Part shown: one piece after another, positions 34,500-44,566 of the stretch
How positions within the stretch are numbered: position 1 is the stretch's first letter
How the letters are laid out: each line of letters starts with the position of its first letter
NCBI RefSeq assembly: GCF_011516835.1
Contig: NZ_WOTB01000009.1
Coordinates: forward strand, 1-64,000
DNA: 64,000 bases
Direction of reading: 5' to 3'
Source of the DNA: Acetobacter musti
GTDB taxonomy: Bacteria; Pseudomonadota; Alphaproteobacteria; Acetobacterales; Acetobacteraceae
The notes under the pieces: model-generated
The model's database searches: none
The model's input: only the letters and a program-made list of their open reading frames with translations
Told to the model about the DNA's origin: nothing
Position numbers and translations under genes: made by a program

Positions 34500-36374
34500 A
34501 TGTCACGCCCATACTCTGCCGAAAGGCCGGAATTTCCTCCGGCCGTCCCTGATCCCGACGCTGATTCCGCGACAGACGCGGTGGCTTCCGTGCGTGTTGC
34601 GGATGCTGTGCCGTCCGGTGTCGCACTGTCTCCTTCCGCACCATCTTCCGCGGACCCGTTTCCGCTCAATCTGGATGCGTTACGGACCAGCACCGGTTTT
34701 GGTCCGCTGGCGGGCCGCAGCATCGTTCTGATCGGCCTGATGGGCGCTGGTAAATCGACGATTGGCCGGAGGCTGGCGCAGAGGCTGGGTCTCGGATTTG
34801 TCGATGCGGATGCGGAGATCGAGCGGGCGGCGGGCTGTTCCATCAGCGATGTGTTCCGCATGTATGGCGAAGGGGCTTTTCGCGACGGGGAACGCCGCGT
34901 CATCAGGCGGCTGCTTGACGGCCCGTCGCGCGTTCTCGCCACGGGCGGCGGCGCCTTCATGAATGCGGAGACGCGGGCGGTGATCCGGGAGCGGGCGATT
35001 TCCGTCTGGCTGCGCTGTCCGCTGGATATTCTTGTGCGCCGGGTCGCGGGGCGCAGTCACCGGCCGCTTCTGAACCATTCACGCCCGCGGGACGTGCTGG
35101 AGCGTCTTATCACCGAGCGGCATCCTGTTTATGCCGAAGCCGACATCATTGTACAATGTGGAGACGACAACGTGGATAATTCCACCACCCGCGTCATCGA
35201 GGCGCTTGCGCTGAACCACCGGCCACGGCGCCTGCCGGTCGCGCTGGACCGGGCGTCTTACGATGTGGTCATCGGGGCGGGGCTCATCGAACGGGCCGGG
35301 GCGCTGCTGGCTCCTGTGCTGCCGCAGAAGCGCGTCGTTGTCGTGACGGATGCGACGGTGGCCGAACTCTGGCTGCCGCCGCTGCTGGAGTCGCTGGGCG
35401 ATTCCGGATTTCATGTCCGGACGGTTGTCGTGCCTCCTGGCGAGAAGTCAAAATCTCTTGAGGAGTTCGGGCGCGTCACGGATGCGATCCTGGAACAGGG
35501 CGTTGAGCGGCGGACGACGATTATCGCTCTGGGCGGGGGCATTGTCGGCGATCTGGCGGGTTTCGTTGCGGCTTCGACGTTACGGGGTCTTCCGTTCGTG
35601 CAGATTCCGACGACTCTTCTCTCGCAGGTCGATTCCTCCGTTGGCGGCAAGACAGGGATCAATACGCGCTGGGGCAAGAATCTGATTGGCGCGTTCCACC
35701 AGCCTGCGGCGGTTCTTGCTGATATCTCGACGCTTGCGACGCTTCCGGCGCGGGAGATCCGGGCGGGGTATGCGGAAATCATCAAGGCCGGTCTTATTGG
35801 CGATGAGAGATTTTTCGCGTGGTGCGAGATGCATGGCGCGACGGTGCTCTCGCAGGAGCCTGAGCCTCTGGCGGAGGCGGTTGAACGGGCGTGCGCGTTC
35901 AAGGCGGCGGTTGTTACGAAGGACGAATTCGAGCGGAGTTCCGAGGGCGGGCGGGCGCTGCTCAATCTGGGCCATACGTTCGGGCACGCTCTGGAAGCGG
36001 AGCTGGGATATGACGGCCGGCTTCTGCACGGGGAGGCGGTTTCGATCGGTCTCCGGCTGGCTTTCCTTCTCTCGGTCCGGCTCGGATACTGCCCTCAGGC
36101 CGATCTTGACCGTCTGACGCGGCATCTCGAGTCCACGGGCATGCCGGCCTGGATTTCTGATACGGGCGAGGCGTTCGCGGCGGACACGCTGCTTCGCCAC
36201 ATGACCCGCGACAAGAAGATGCACGACGGAAAGCTGACTTTTATTCTTGTTCGTGGAATCGGGCGGGCTTTCACGTGTCGTGATGTGCCGGAGGCGGCTG
36301 TGAGGGCTGTCCTTATCGAAGAGGGATGTGCATCTGACGCGTTGCAGACCCCAGATAACGGAAGGCCGAAGTGA
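34500..36374 (+). CDS. aroKB: Bifunctional shikimate kinase/3-dehydroquinate synthase
   Basis: The 624-residue protein carries two steps of the shikimate pathway in one chain. Residues ~72-235 are shikimate kinase (P-loop LIGLMGAGKSTIGRRLAQR, FVDADAEIE, LATGGGAF). Residues ~245-615 are 3-dehydroquinate synthase with NAD and zinc motifs (VVPPGEKSKSLEEF, ALGGGIVGDLAGFVAAS, QVDSSVGGKTGIN, and zinc ligands in YAEIIKAGLIGD, LNLGHTFGHALEAE and LLHGEAVSIG). The first ~65 residues are acidic and probably disordered. In most bacteria aroK and aroB are separate adjacent genes. Both halves keep their catalytic motifs, so both should be active. I do not see another pathway gene here except the chorismate mutase at 60.6 kb. 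Confidence 0.95.
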   Translation: MSRPYSAERPEFPPAVPDPDADSATDAVASVRVADAVPSGVALSPSAPSSADPFPLNLDALRTSTGFGPLAGRSIVLIGLMGAGKSTIGRRLAQRLGLGFVDADAEIERAAGCSISDVFRMYGEGAFRDGERRVIRRLLDGPSRVLATGGGAFMNAETRAVIRERAISVWLRCPLDILVRRVAGRSHRPLLNHSRPRDVLERLITERHPVYAEADIIVQCGDDNVDNSTTRVIEALALNHRPRRLPVALDRASYDVVIGAGLIERAGALLAPVLPQKRVVVVTDATVAELWLPPLLESLGDSGFHVRTVVVPPGEKSKSLEEFGRVTDAILEQGVERRTTIIALGGGIVGDLAGFVAASTLRGLPFVQIPTTLLSQVDSSVGGKTGINTRWGKNLIGAFHQPAAVLADISTLATLPAREIRAGYAEIIKAGLIGDERFFAWCEMHGATVLSQEPEPLAEAVERACAFKAAVVTKDEFERSSEGGRALLNLGHTFGHALEAELGYDGRLLHGEAVSIGLRLAFLLSVRLGYCPQADLDRLTRHLESTGMPAWISDTGEAFAADTLLRHMTRDKKMHDGKLTFILVRGIGRAFTCRDVPEAAVRAVLIEEGCASDALQTPDNGRPK

Positions 36375-36658
36375 CACACATCAATTCGGGTGCGTAAAGC
36401 CCGCAGTTAACGGCAGGAAACCGGCGCTGCCACTACTTTCGATCACTGTCTGAAACTTAGCCTCACACTTAGTTTTTTCAGGTAGCGAAATGAAGTGTTG
36501 CATATAAATCACTGTTATGGCCTCTAATGCCGGAAAGCATGCAGGCACGGGTTCCATTAGCGGAACCCCTCGCTTTATAGGGCTTTTAGACATCTTGCAG
36601 GGGCGGAAATGCCGATGGTAGGTGTCGGCCCCGACAGATGAAGAATGAGGACGAAAAA
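36375..36658. promoter_or_regulatory. Upstream region of the OmpA-like gene
   Basis: This 284-bp gap is more AT-rich than its surroundings and holds no gene. It should contain the promoter and leader of a likely highly expressed outer membrane protein. GAGGA stands about 8 nt before the ATG at 36659. I cannot assign -35/-10 boxes with confidence. Confidence 0.3.
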
Positions 36659-37792
36659 ATGCGTCTCCGCACGGCGTTACTCGCAACAACACTGATGGCC
36701 GCGGCTCCGGTAGCCGCGTCTGCCACGACGATCACCGGTCCGTATGTTGATATTGGCGGTGGTTACGATCTGACCCAGAGCCAGCACGCACATTTCGCCG
36801 GTGATGCCGGTGGTTCGGGCGGTGGGTCTTCCACGTATCGTCACCATGACGGCTTTACGGGCTTCGGCTCCTTCGGCTGGGGTTTTGGCAACGGTCTGCG
36901 TGCCGAGGTTGAGGGCGTTTATAACTATTCCGAGATCAACCACGCCCGGAATGCGTCGCCGAATTCGACCAAGGGCAGCGATCAGTCCTATGGCGGTCTG
37001 GTCAACGTTCTGTATGACATCGATCTGAAGCAGTTCGGTCTCGATGTTCCTGTCACGCCGTTTGTCGGTGTTGGTGCCGGTTATCTCTGGCAGCATTACA
37101 ACCCGACCACGACGATGTACCAGAACGGTGGCAGCACCCGTCTGGGCGGCACGAACGGTGGCTTTGCCTATCAGGGCATCGTCGGTGCGGCTTATGACAT
37201 TCCGGACGTCCCCGGCCTGCAGATCACCACGGAATACCGTATGATCGGTCAGCCTGGCTCGTTTATGGACGGCGCTTACAGCGGAACGTCGATCACGGCT
37301 CCGGGCGGACACCGCTCCACGGGTAACGTGAACTTCGATCACCGCTTCAACCACCAGTTCATCCTGGGTCTGCGTTACGCTTTCGACACGGCTCCGCCGC
37401 CGCCGCCGGTTGCTCCGGTTGCTCCGCCGCCGGTCGTGACGCCTGCCCGTACGTATCTGGTGTTCTTCGACTGGGATAAGTCGAACCTGACCGCACGCGC
37501 ACGTCAGATCGTTGCTGAGGCTGCTCAGGCTTCCACGCACGTTCAGACGACCCGCATCGAGGTTAACGGTTACACCGATAACTCTTCGGCTCGTGGTGGC
37601 GCTGCCGGTGCGAAGTACAACATGGGTCTGTCGATCCGTCGCGCTGACAGCGTGAAGGCTGAACTGGTTCGCGATGGCGTTCCTGCCAGTGCGATCGACA
37701 TCCATGGTTATGGTGAGCAGCATCCGCTGGTTCCGACGGGTCCGAACACCCGCGAGCCGCAGAACCGCCGCGTCGAGATCATTCTGCACTGA
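36659..37792 (+). CDS. OmpA family outer membrane protein
   Basis: The 377-residue protein has a signal peptide (RTALLATTLMAAAPVAASA). Next comes an eight-strand type beta-barrel, residues ~25-250, beginning GPYVDIGGGYD with aromatic-rich strands. A Pro/Val/Ala hinge (APPPPPVAPVAPPPVVTP) leads to a C-terminal OmpA-like peptidoglycan-binding domain (YLVFFDWDKSNLTARARQIV, EVNGYTDNSS, LSIRRADSVKAEL, NRRVEIILH). It would join the outer membrane to peptidoglycan. It is a single gene ending in a strong terminator. Confidence 0.94.
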   Translation: MRLRTALLATTLMAAAPVAASATTITGPYVDIGGGYDLTQSQHAHFAGDAGGSGGGSSTYRHHDGFTGFGSFGWGFGNGLRAEVEGVYNYSEINHARNASPNSTKGSDQSYGGLVNVLYDIDLKQFGLDVPVTPFVGVGAGYLWQHYNPTTTMYQNGGSTRLGGTNGGFAYQGIVGAAYDIPDVPGLQITTEYRMIGQPGSFMDGAYSGTSITAPGGHRSTGNVNFDHRFNHQFILGLRYAFDTAPPPPPVAPVAPPPVVTPARTYLVFFDWDKSNLTARARQIVAEAAQASTHVQTTRIEVNGYTDNSSARGGAAGAKYNMGLSIRRADSVKAELVRDGVPASAIDIHGYGEQHPLVPTGPNTREPQNRRVEIILH

Positions 37793-37827
37793 TCCCGAAT
37801 TCGGAATCTTTCAGGATAATCAGGAAG

Positions 37828-37855
37828 AAGGGCGCCATTCCGGCGCCCTTTTTTC
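37828..37855 (+). terminator. Intrinsic terminator of the OmpA-like gene
   Basis: A stem GGGCGCC/GGCGCCC with loop ATTCC is followed by a run of six or more T. It lies 36 nt after the stop codon. Confidence 0.92.
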
Positions 37856-37908
37856 GTTCCAGACCTTACTGATCTGTCTTAACTTTCCGGAAGAGCCGCT
37901 CGTTTATT

Positions 37909-38466
37909 ATGACCAGTGCCTCTCACACTCCTCTTTCTCCTGCGGACACATCTGCTGAGGACCGTTCAGGATCGTCATTCCGGCGCCTGCTCAAATTCGG
38001 GATTGTCGGGAGCGCCGGTTATCTGTGGGACACCGGAACGGTCTATGCGCTGCTGCCTGTTCTCGGGCTGGGTACGGCGACGCTTGTTGCTTACTTTGTC
38101 GCGGCGACACTCAACTGGATGGCCAATCGTTTCTGGACGTTTGGCGATGTCGGCCGGCATGAGCATCCGGTTCTGCAATGGCTTCGGTTTCTGACGGCGA
38201 ACAGTCTCGGTTTTTTTCTGAATCGCGGCACTGTGTATGCTCTGTTTTATTTTGAGCCGTTCTGCCGGGAGTATCCGTTTATCGCGCTGGCCGCCGGGTC
38301 CTTTGCCGGCATGTTTGCGAATTTTGCGCTGAGCAAACGTCTTGTTTTCCGTGAGCGTCCCCCGAATTCCGCGCTCGATCTGGCGGAAATCGCGACGGGT
38401 GTGGTCAGTGCCGAACTTCCGGACGCGGAAGAGAGCGGCCCGGCCGGTTCCGATGCGAGGTCCTGA
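37909..38466 (+). CDS. GtrA family membrane protein
   Basis: The 185-residue protein has four hydrophobic helices and the GtrA motifs LLKFGIVGSAGYLWDTGTVY, NWMANRFWTFG and ANFALSKRLVF. GtrA proteins are thought to move polyprenyl-linked sugars across the inner membrane or to assist cell-surface polysaccharide assembly. The partner glycosyltransferase is not nearby. The C-terminal 40 residues are polar and not conserved. It lies 120 bp before alaS on the same strand. Confidence 0.9.
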   Translation: MTSASHTPLSPADTSAEDRSGSSFRRLLKFGIVGSAGYLWDTGTVYALLPVLGLGTATLVAYFVAATLNWMANRFWTFGDVGRHEHPVLQWLRFLTANSLGFFLNRGTVYALFYFEPFCREYPFIALAAGSFAGMFANFALSKRLVFRERPPNSALDLAEIATGVVSAELPDAEESGPAGSDARS

Positions 38467-38586
38467 CCTCTCTTTCAGGGGCCTTCCGACTGCGCTACAG
38501 TTTTCTCCCGATCAACGTCTTTTCTTTCCGGTTGCCTGACATCCCAGACGGACCACGCGACCACTATCAGGACCGTTCCCCTTACC

Positions 38587-41247
38587 ATGCCATCAACAAA
38601 CGAAATTCGCGCTGCTTTCCTCGATTACTTCGCGTCTCATGGTCATCAGATCGTGCCGTCTTCATCGCTGGTGCCGCGGAACGATCCGACGCTGCTCTTT
38701 ACCAATGCGGGCATGGTGCAGTTCAAAAACGTGTTTACCGGTCAGGAGACGCGTCCTTATTCGCGCGCAACGACGGCGCAGAAAGTGGTGCGGGCCGGCG
38801 GCAAGCATAACGATCTGGACAATGTCGGGTATACGGCGCGCCATCATACGTTCTTCGAAATGATGGGGAATTTCTCCTTCGGCGACTACTTCAAGCCGCT
38901 GGCGATCGAACTGGCGTGGAATCTGGTCACGAAGGATTTCGGTCTTCCGAAAGAGAAGCTGCTGGTCACGGTTTTTGCCGAGGACGAGGATGCGGCGGCG
39001 CTGTGGAAGCGGATTGCCGGTCTGAGCGATGACCGGATCATCCGCATTCCGACCTCCGACAATTTCTGGCGCATGGGCGATGTCGGGCCATGCGGTCCGT
39101 GTTCCGAGATTTTCTATGACCATGGACCGGATGTGCCGGGCGGGCCGCCGGGCTCGCCGGATGAGGACGGGGACCGGTTTGTCGAGATCTGGAATCTGGT
39201 CTTCATGCAGTTCTTCGAAGACCCGCCGGGCGTGCGTTCTCCCCTGCCCCGCCCTTCGATCGACACCGGGCTCGGGCTGGAGCGTTTCGCGGCGATCATG
39301 CAGGGCAAGCGTGACAATTATGATACGGACACGTTCCGCGTGCTGATCGAGGCGTCGGCGGATGTGACGTCTCAGGCGCCGGACGGGCCGTTCAAGGCGA
39401 GTCATCGGATTGTTGCGGATCATCTTCGTTCCACGGCGTTTCTGATTGCCGACGGGGTGCTGCCGTCGAAAGACGGGCGCGGCTATGTGCTGCGGCGCAT
39501 CATGCGCCGGGCGATGAGGCATCTGCACATGATGGGCACGACGCAGCCGGTTTTCTACAAACTGCTGCCGGCGCTGATCCAGCAGATGGGCGCAGCTTAT
39601 CCGGAGCTGGGGCAGGCTCAGGCGCTGATCCAGGAGACGATGCGCGGCGAGGAAGAGCGGTTCAAGGCTATGCTTGGACGCGGTCTGTCGCTGCTGGCCG
39701 ATGAGACGGCGCAGCTTCCGGCGGGCGGTTCCCTGCCGGGCGATGTGGCGTTTAAGCTTTATGATACGTTCGGGTTCCCGCTCGATCTGACGCAGGATGC
39801 GTTGCGGGGCAGCGGGCATACGGTCGATGTCACGGGTTTCGAGGCGTCGATGAAGGAACAGCGGGAGCGGGCCCGGGCGGCCTGGACGGGTTCCGGCGAT
39901 GCGGCGGTCGAGACCGTGTGGTTCGAGGCGCGGGACCGGTTCGGCGCGACGGAGTTTCTGGGCTACAGCACCGAGGATGCGGAGGCTGAGGTTCAGTTCA
40001 TTGTTGCGGACAATGCCAGCGTGACGGAAGCCGGTGTCGGCACGGAAGTGGCGGTTCTGCTGAATCAGACGCCGTTTTATGGTGAGAGCGGCGGTCAGGT
40101 CGGCGATACCGGTGAGATTACGGCGCCGGGTGTCCGGATTGCGGTATCTGACACGCAGAAGAAGCTGGGCGATCTGCTGGTGCATTATGGCACGGTGACC
40201 GAGGGCACGCTGAAGGTCGGTCAGGCTGTGCGGGCGGCGGTCGATCATAAGCGCCGGACGGCGATCCGGGCGCATCATTCGGCGACGCATCTGCTGCATG
40301 AGGCGCTTCGTCGCCGGCTGGGCGAGCATGTGACACAGAAGGGCAGTCTGAACGCACCGGACCGGCTGCGTTTCGACGTGAGCCAGCCGCGTCCGATCAC
40401 CCGTGAGGAGCTGGACGAGATCGAGGCCGAGGTGAACGCGCGCATCCGGGCGAATACGCCGGTGACGACGCGGATCATGACGCCGGAAGACGCGTCGGCT
40501 GAAGGCGCGATGGCGCTGTTCGGCGAGAAATACGGCGATGAAGTGCGGGTCGTTTCCATGGGTGGCACGGATGAGGCCGGCAACAAGCCGGGCTGGTCGG
40601 TGGAGCTTTGTGGCGGCACGCATGTTGGCCGGACGGGCGATATCGGTCTGTTCCGGATTGCGTCGGAGAGCGGCGTTTCGGCCGGGGTGAGACGTATCGA
40701 GGCCGTGGCTGGCGAGGCGGCTGAGGCGGTTGCGATCGCCAATGAGCAGCGGTTGGTCCAGATGGCGGCGATGATGAAGGTCACGGTTGCTGAGGCGCCG
40801 GAGCGTCTGGCGACGCTGCTGGATGAGCGGCGGGTGATGGAGAAGCGGATTTCCGATCTTCAGCGGAAGCTGGCGATGGGCGGGACTGCTGAGAAAACGG
40901 CTGTTGAGACCATTGCTGGTGTGCCGTTCTCGGGGCGGAATGTCGGGGATACGGCGCCGCGCGAGCTGAAGGGACTGGCGGAGACGATCGGTAAGCAGAT
41001 TGGCGCTGGGGTCGTTGCGCTGGTGTCCACGGCTGAGGGTAAGGCCAGCGTGGTGGTGTCGGTGAATCCGGAGCTGCCTGAGGCGCTGGATGCGGTAACG
41101 CTCGTGCGGGCGGCCAGTGCGGCTCTTGGCGGCAAGGGCGGCGGCGGACGCCGGGATATGGCGCAGGCGGGCGGTCCGGATGTTGGGGCGGCGGATGCGG
41201 CGCTGAATGCGGTGCGTGCAGGGATTGAGGCGGCGGTTCAGGGGTAG
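38587..41247 (+). CDS. alaS: Alanine--tRNA ligase
   Basis: This enzyme charges tRNA-Ala and edits mischarged Ser/Gly. The 886-residue protein has the class II catalytic domain at the start ([54 protein letters not shown]). The editing domain shows the zinc site [17 protein letters not shown] and [19 protein letters not shown]-terminal coiled-coil/C-Ala region contains [14 protein letters not shown]. Length and order are typical. No T-box or other leader is evident. An R1 repeat follows, separating it from a convergent gene. Confidence 0.97.
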   Translation: MPSTNEIRAAFLDYFASHGHQIVPSSSLVPRNDPTLLFTNAGMVQFKNVFTGQETRPYSRATTAQKVVRAGGKHNDLDNVGYTARHHTFFEMMGNFSFGDYFKPLAIELAWNLVTKDFGLPKEKLLVTVFAEDEDAAALWKRIAGLSDDRIIRIPTSDNFWRMGDVGPCGPCSEIFYDHGPDVPGGPPGSPDEDGDRFVEIWNLVFMQFFEDPPGVRSPLPRPSIDTGLGLERFAAIMQGKRDNYDTDTFRVLIEASADVTSQAPDGPFKASHRIVADHLRSTAFLIADGVLPSKDGRGYVLRRIMRRAMRHLHMMGTTQPVFYKLLPALIQQMGAAYPELGQAQALIQETMRGEEERFKAMLGRGLSLLADETAQLPAGGSLPGDVAFKLYDTFGFPLDLTQDALRGSGHTVDVTGFEASMKEQRERARAAWTGSGDAAVETVWFEARDRFGATEFLGYSTEDAEAEVQFIVADNASVTEAGVGTEVAVLLNQTPFYGESGGQVGDTGEITAPGVRIAVSDTQKKLGDLLVHYGTVTEGTLKVGQAVRAAVDHKRRTAIRAHHSATHLLHEALRRRLGEHVTQKGSLNAPDRLRFDVSQPRPITREELDEIEAEVNARIRANTPVTTRIMTPEDASAEGAMALFGEKYGDEVRVVSMGGTDEAGNKPGWSVELCGGTHVGRTGDIGLFRIASESGVSAGVRRIEAVAGEAAEAVAIANEQRLVQMAAMMKVTVAEAPERLATLLDERRVMEKRISDLQRKLAMGGTAEKTAVETIAGVPFSGRNVGDTAPRELKGLAETIGKQIGAGVVALVSTAEGKASVVVSVNPELPEALDAVTLVRAASAALGGKGGGGRRDMAQAGGPDVGAADAALNAVRAGIEAAVQG

Positions 41248-41286
41248 GTTCTGAACTTGCAGGAGTTTTTCTGTGGGGGCTTTTTT

Positions 41287-41402
41287 GGGGCTCTGCCCCG
41301 GGCCCCGCAAAGGGACGCGGTCCCTTTGATCCCGGTTTGATTTAAATAAAATTGGTGTCCGGAGGTCTGTGACCTCTGGCGGGTTTCAGGGCAGAGCCCT
41401 GA
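41287..41402. repeat. R1 hairpin repeat, copy 2
   Basis: Four hairpins in series: GGGGC/GCCCC (41287-41299), AAAGGGAC/GTCCCTTT (41309-41327), GAGGTC/GACCTC (41362-41376) and TCAGGGC/GCCCTGA (41386-41402), with an AT-rich middle. It is the complete, roughly symmetrical form, lying between convergent alaS and the deaminase gene. Confidence 0.8.
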
Positions 41403-41411
41403 GATCTTTTT

Positions 41412-42788
41412 TCAGCCGGTCAGCAACGTCTGAGCGAGACGGTTATGGGTCTCGGTCAGGCGGTGTTCATCCGTGCTCAGCAATTCGCCGTTTCTGACGA
41501 CGATGCGGCCGTTCACCATGGTCAGTGCGGCGCGGCCGGGGGTGCAGAACACGAGAGCGGCGACCGGATCGGACTGAGCGCCGGTATGGTCGAGGCCGCT
41601 GATATCGAAGGCGACGAGATCGGCGGCCATGTCGGGCGCGATGGCACCGATATCGTCGCGGCCCAGTGTGGCCGCGCCGCCACGGGTGGCGAGCGCCAGG
41701 GTTTCCCGTGCGGTCATGAAGCGGCGGGCTTCCGGATCGGGCTCGAAGGATGTGCGGACGCGGGCCAGGAGCATGGCCTGGCGGGCTTCGGCGAGCATGT
41801 GGCTGCTGTCGTTCGAGGCTGAGCCGTCCACGCCGAGACCGACGCGGATGCCGGCGGACTGCATGGACTGAACGGGCGCGATGCCGGAGCCGAGACGCAT
41901 GTTCGAGCAGGGACAGTGGGCGACACCGGTGCAGGTGGCGCCGAAGCGGGTGATCCCGTTCGGATCGAGTTTGACACAGTGGGCGTGCCAGACATCCGGG
42001 CCGACCCAGCCGAGATCTTCGGCGTATTCGGCCGGGGTGCGGCCGAAGACTTCGCGGCTGTAATCCACGTCACTGTCGTTTTCGGCGAGATGAGTGTGCA
42101 GGGTGGTGCCGGTGGCGCGCGCGAGATTTGCGGCTTCCCGCATCAGGTCCGTGCTGACGGAGAACGGCGAGCAGGGCGCGACGACGACGCGACGCATCGC
42201 GTAGCGGGACGGGTCGTGCCAGCGTTCGATCTGCCGCTGCGTGTCGCGGAGGATAGCGGCTTCGTCCTCAACGAGGCTGTCGGGAGGCAGGCCGCCTTTG
42301 CTCTCGCCGACGCTCATCGCGCCACGGGCGGCATGGAAGCGCATGCCCATGGCGTCGGCGGCTTCGATCTGATCATCGAGCGTGGCACCGTTCGGGAAGA
42401 GATAGAGGTGGTCGCTGGTCGTGGTGCAGCCGGACAGGAGAAGCTCGGCCATGGCGGTGCGGGTCGAGACGCGGATCATTTCCGGCGTGAGGCGCGACCA
42501 GATCGGGTAGAGCGCCTGCAGCCAGCCGAAGAGCGAGGCGTCCTGGGCTGCCGGGATGACGCGGGTCAGCGTCTGGAACATGTGATGGTGGGTGTTGACG
42601 AGGCCGGGGAGGAGGACGTGACCGGAGAGGTCGATGGTCTCATCGGCGGGACCGGGGTCGTCCTCCCTGCCCCCGACGGCTTCGATGCCGTTGCCGCTGA
42701 CGCGGACCCATCCGCCGGGAAATTCCTGGCGGGTGTCGTCCATGGTGACAATATGAGCGTTTCTGAGCAGTGTCGTTCCTGGCGTCAT
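41412..42788 (-). CDS. 8-oxoguanine deaminase-like amidohydrolase
   Basis: The 458-residue protein is a metal-dependent amidohydrolase of the TrzA/AtzB group. Metal ligands are His67 and His69 (LVNTHHHMFQTLTR), a His in LHTHLAENDSD, a His in VWHAHCVKL and Asp in GLGVDGSASNDSS. The stretch PAAQDASLFGWLQALYPIW with LLLSGCTTTSDHLYLFPNG is what I know from bacterial 8-oxoguanine deaminases, which turn 8-oxoguanine into urate. A related deaminase substrate is possible. It is divergent from nothing close; the fasciclin gene follows upstream on the same strand, about 106 bp away. Confidence 0.85.
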   Translation of the reverse strand: MTPGTTLLRNAHIVTMDDTRQEFPGGWVRVSGNGIEAVGGREDDPGPADETIDLSGHVLLPGLVNTHHHMFQTLTRVIPAAQDASLFGWLQALYPIWSRLTPEMIRVSTRTAMAELLLSGCTTTSDHLYLFPNGATLDDQIEAADAMGMRFHAARGAMSVGESKGGLPPDSLVEDEAAILRDTQRQIERWHDPSRYAMRRVVVAPCSPFSVSTDLMREAANLARATGTTLHTHLAENDSDVDYSREVFGRTPAEYAEDLGWVGPDVWHAHCVKLDPNGITRFGATCTGVAHCPCSNMRLGSGIAPVQSMQSAGIRVGLGVDGSASNDSSHMLAEARQAMLLARVRTSFEPDPEARRFMTARETLALATRGGAATLGRDDIGAIAPDMAADLVAFDISGLDHTGAQSDPVAALVFCTPGRAALTMVNGRIVVRNGELLSTDEHRLTETHNRLAQTLLTG

Positions 42789-42894
42789 GTCTCGCTCACC
42801 TCGCAGATAGACCCGCCTGTCTCACAGGCGGCGGTGACGGCATGGCCGCCCTGGATGACGACCATACTGCATCTGACGGCTCAGGAAACGGCGA

Positions 42895-43686
42895 TCAGTG
42901 CGGCACGACCAGAGGTTTCGCCACGACGAGGGATGTTCCGCGACCATAGGTCGCGGCGGATGTCGTTGCGGAGCCGGCCGGAGCGGCGGGTGCTGCGGGG
43001 AAAACGGGTGTCAGCAGCGACTGCGTGAAGTAGAGCACACCGTTCGACTGCGGAACGCCGGTCACCCAGAGCCTGTTGACCGCGCCGGCGCCGTTGCTGA
43101 GGACGAGCTGGCCGGAGGCGTCGGGGGAAACTGTCAGGATCGCCCCGGAGATTGTGTGCAGGCCGATCGCGTGGGTCGGCTGGCGGGCGATGGCGGCTTT
43201 CAGGGTCGCGAGCGGCCATTTTCCGCGCACGATGGTGTAGCCGAGCAGGGATTTCAGATCCGGTGTGCTGACCGGCGGGAGCGCGCCGCCGGCGAACCGG
43301 GCTTCGTAATGCTGGAGCGGGCCGTTCGGGATGGCGAAGACGGTGAACGGGCCATTCTGCTGCAGGAGACTGAACAGCCCGACGGACTGCAGGGCGCGCG
43401 TGTAGTTCGCGAGTTCGATGGCCGAGAGCAGCGATTCCGAGATTGGCCGGTCACAGTAAATCGGTGTTTCGGGGTCCGGATACGCGATCGCGCTGTCGGG
43501 GGCTTCCTTTGCGTCCCTTGGCACATAATTGCGGGTGCCGGAGACGGTCGGGGCCATGAACGAGCATACGCTGCCGACCTGTTTATAGGCATCCTGCCGC
43601 GCCGTGCTCTGGCAGCCGCCGAGCGACAGAGCCACCAGTCCCGCGGCTCCAGCCATACCGTATCGCCCTGCCAAACCTGGCCGCAT
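42895..43686 (-). CDS. Fasciclin domain lipoprotein
   Basis: The 263-residue protein begins with a lipoprotein signal (GAAGLVALSLGGC, lipobox LGGC). A fasciclin-like adhesion domain spans about 80-230 (NYTRALQSVGLFSLLQQNG, FTVFAIPNGPLQHY, LLGYTIVRGKWP, NGVLYFTQSLLTPV). It is probably anchored in the outer membrane, facing the periplasm or the surface. Fasciclin domains mediate adhesion, but the bacterial role is not fixed. The ATG at 43686 follows GGGAG. Confidence 0.85.
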   Translation of the reverse strand: MRPGLAGRYGMAGAAGLVALSLGGCQSTARQDAYKQVGSVCSFMAPTVSGTRNYVPRDAKEAPDSAIAYPDPETPIYCDRPISESLLSAIELANYTRALQSVGLFSLLQQNGPFTVFAIPNGPLQHYEARFAGGALPPVSTPDLKSLLGYTIVRGKWPLATLKAAIARQPTHAIGLHTISGAILTVSPDASGQLVLSNGAGAVNRLWVTGVPQSNGVLYFTQSLLTPVFPAAPAAPAGSATTSAATYGRGTSLVVAKPLVVPH

Positions 43687-44057
43687 CCCAGTCTCCCATC
43701 CCGAGTTTCATGGTCCGCACCAGACAGCAGGCGAACCGCGCAGACAAATCTATGCTGCCCGGGTTTCGCATCTGTAAACCGGCAGGCTGTCCCCCGCCGC
43801 TTATCGGCTCTTTCCCGCTGTCACAAGCCCTGGCCCTTTATCCTGCCCCCTTTATGAGGCGGGGTTCCGGGGACGGGTTTCAGGTGGAGCAGTCTGGCAC
43901 GGCGCCGGGAGTGGGCGTCGGGGTGATCACCGGCGGCGGCAACCGGCAGTGGACATCGGCTGTGGGCATCGGCGCCCGGTGTGCCGGCATCGCCCGGTGG
44001 CGTCGTCCGGAACCATCATTCAGAGCCATCGTCAGTGGACGATGGCTCTGGCGGCGG
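43687..44057. other. Intergenic region ending in a 13-bp hairpin
   Basis: I see no gene in this region. Its right end carries the terminator at 44021-44050. The left end should hold the fasciclin gene promoter. Confidence 0.5.
44021..44050 (-). terminator. Strong hairpin downstream of the BamE-like lipoprotein gene
   Basis: A perfect 13-bp stem (CAGAGCCATCGTC, loop AGTG, GACGATGGCTCTG) begins eight bases after the minus-strand stop at 44058. A T run is missing, so Rho-independent termination is probable but not certain. Confidence 0.65.
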
Positions 44058-44480
44058 TCAGCAGCCGTCGCCGCGCATTGTCCAGCCGGTTACGACGCCG
44101 CCGGCGAGTTCGAAGGTCGTCTGGCAGACGGTGTTGTAGTAGCTGGCCGGGAAGCCGCCGCCCATTCCCCAGCCGCCGCCGTAACCACCCCAGCCACCGC
44201 CCCAGCCGCCCCAGCCGCCGCCCCAGCCCGGTCCGCCGCCCCAGCCGCCCCATCCCCAGCCCATGCTGCCGGAGGTGTAGCTTGTCTGGTTATCGACATA
44301 GGCGAGGAAGATGTGACCGTTGGTCTGGAAGGTGCGTGTGGGGACGCCGTAGGCGCGGATGACGTCGACTTCCGTTTTGCCGACCAGGGCATCAAGCTGT
44401 TTGCGCTGCTCCGGCGTCGGGCCGGAACAGCCGGCGACGAGCAGGATGGCCAGCACGGGCCAGATACGCTTTGTGACCAT
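44058..44480 (-). CDS. BamE/SmpA-like lipoprotein with a Gly/Trp repeat insertion
   Basis: The 140-residue protein has a lipoprotein signal (IWPVLAILLVAGC) and a domain resembling BamE/SmpA (EQRKQLDALVGKTEVDVIRA, YGVPTRTFQTNGHIFLAYVD). That domain closes at the C terminus with CQTTFELAGGVVTGWTMRG. Between the two parts lies a 40-residue tract almost entirely of Gly and Trp, with Met and Tyr (GWGWGGWGGGPGWGGGWGG). The ATG at 44480 fits a signal peptide; the longer frame upstream does not. Outer membrane location is inferred; the role of the GW tract is unknown. Confidence 0.75.
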   Translation of the reverse strand: MVTKRIWPVLAILLVAGCSGPTPEQRKQLDALVGKTEVDVIRAYGVPTRTFQTNGHIFLAYVDNQTSYTSGSMGWGWGGWGGGPGWGGGWGGWGGGWGGYGGGWGMGGGFPASYYNTVCQTTFELAGGVVTGWTMRGDGC

Positions 44481-44566
44481 GACGACGCCCTTATTTTCTG
44501 CGACAAATCTGCGATCCGGCGACCGGGCCATTCCGGAGCCGCAATTTTGTTCAAGGTTACGCGAAT

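Noticed and set aside
38662..41310. An 882-codon open frame opposite alaS
   Set aside because: Arg/His-rich shadow of alanyl-tRNA synthetase with no recognisable motif.
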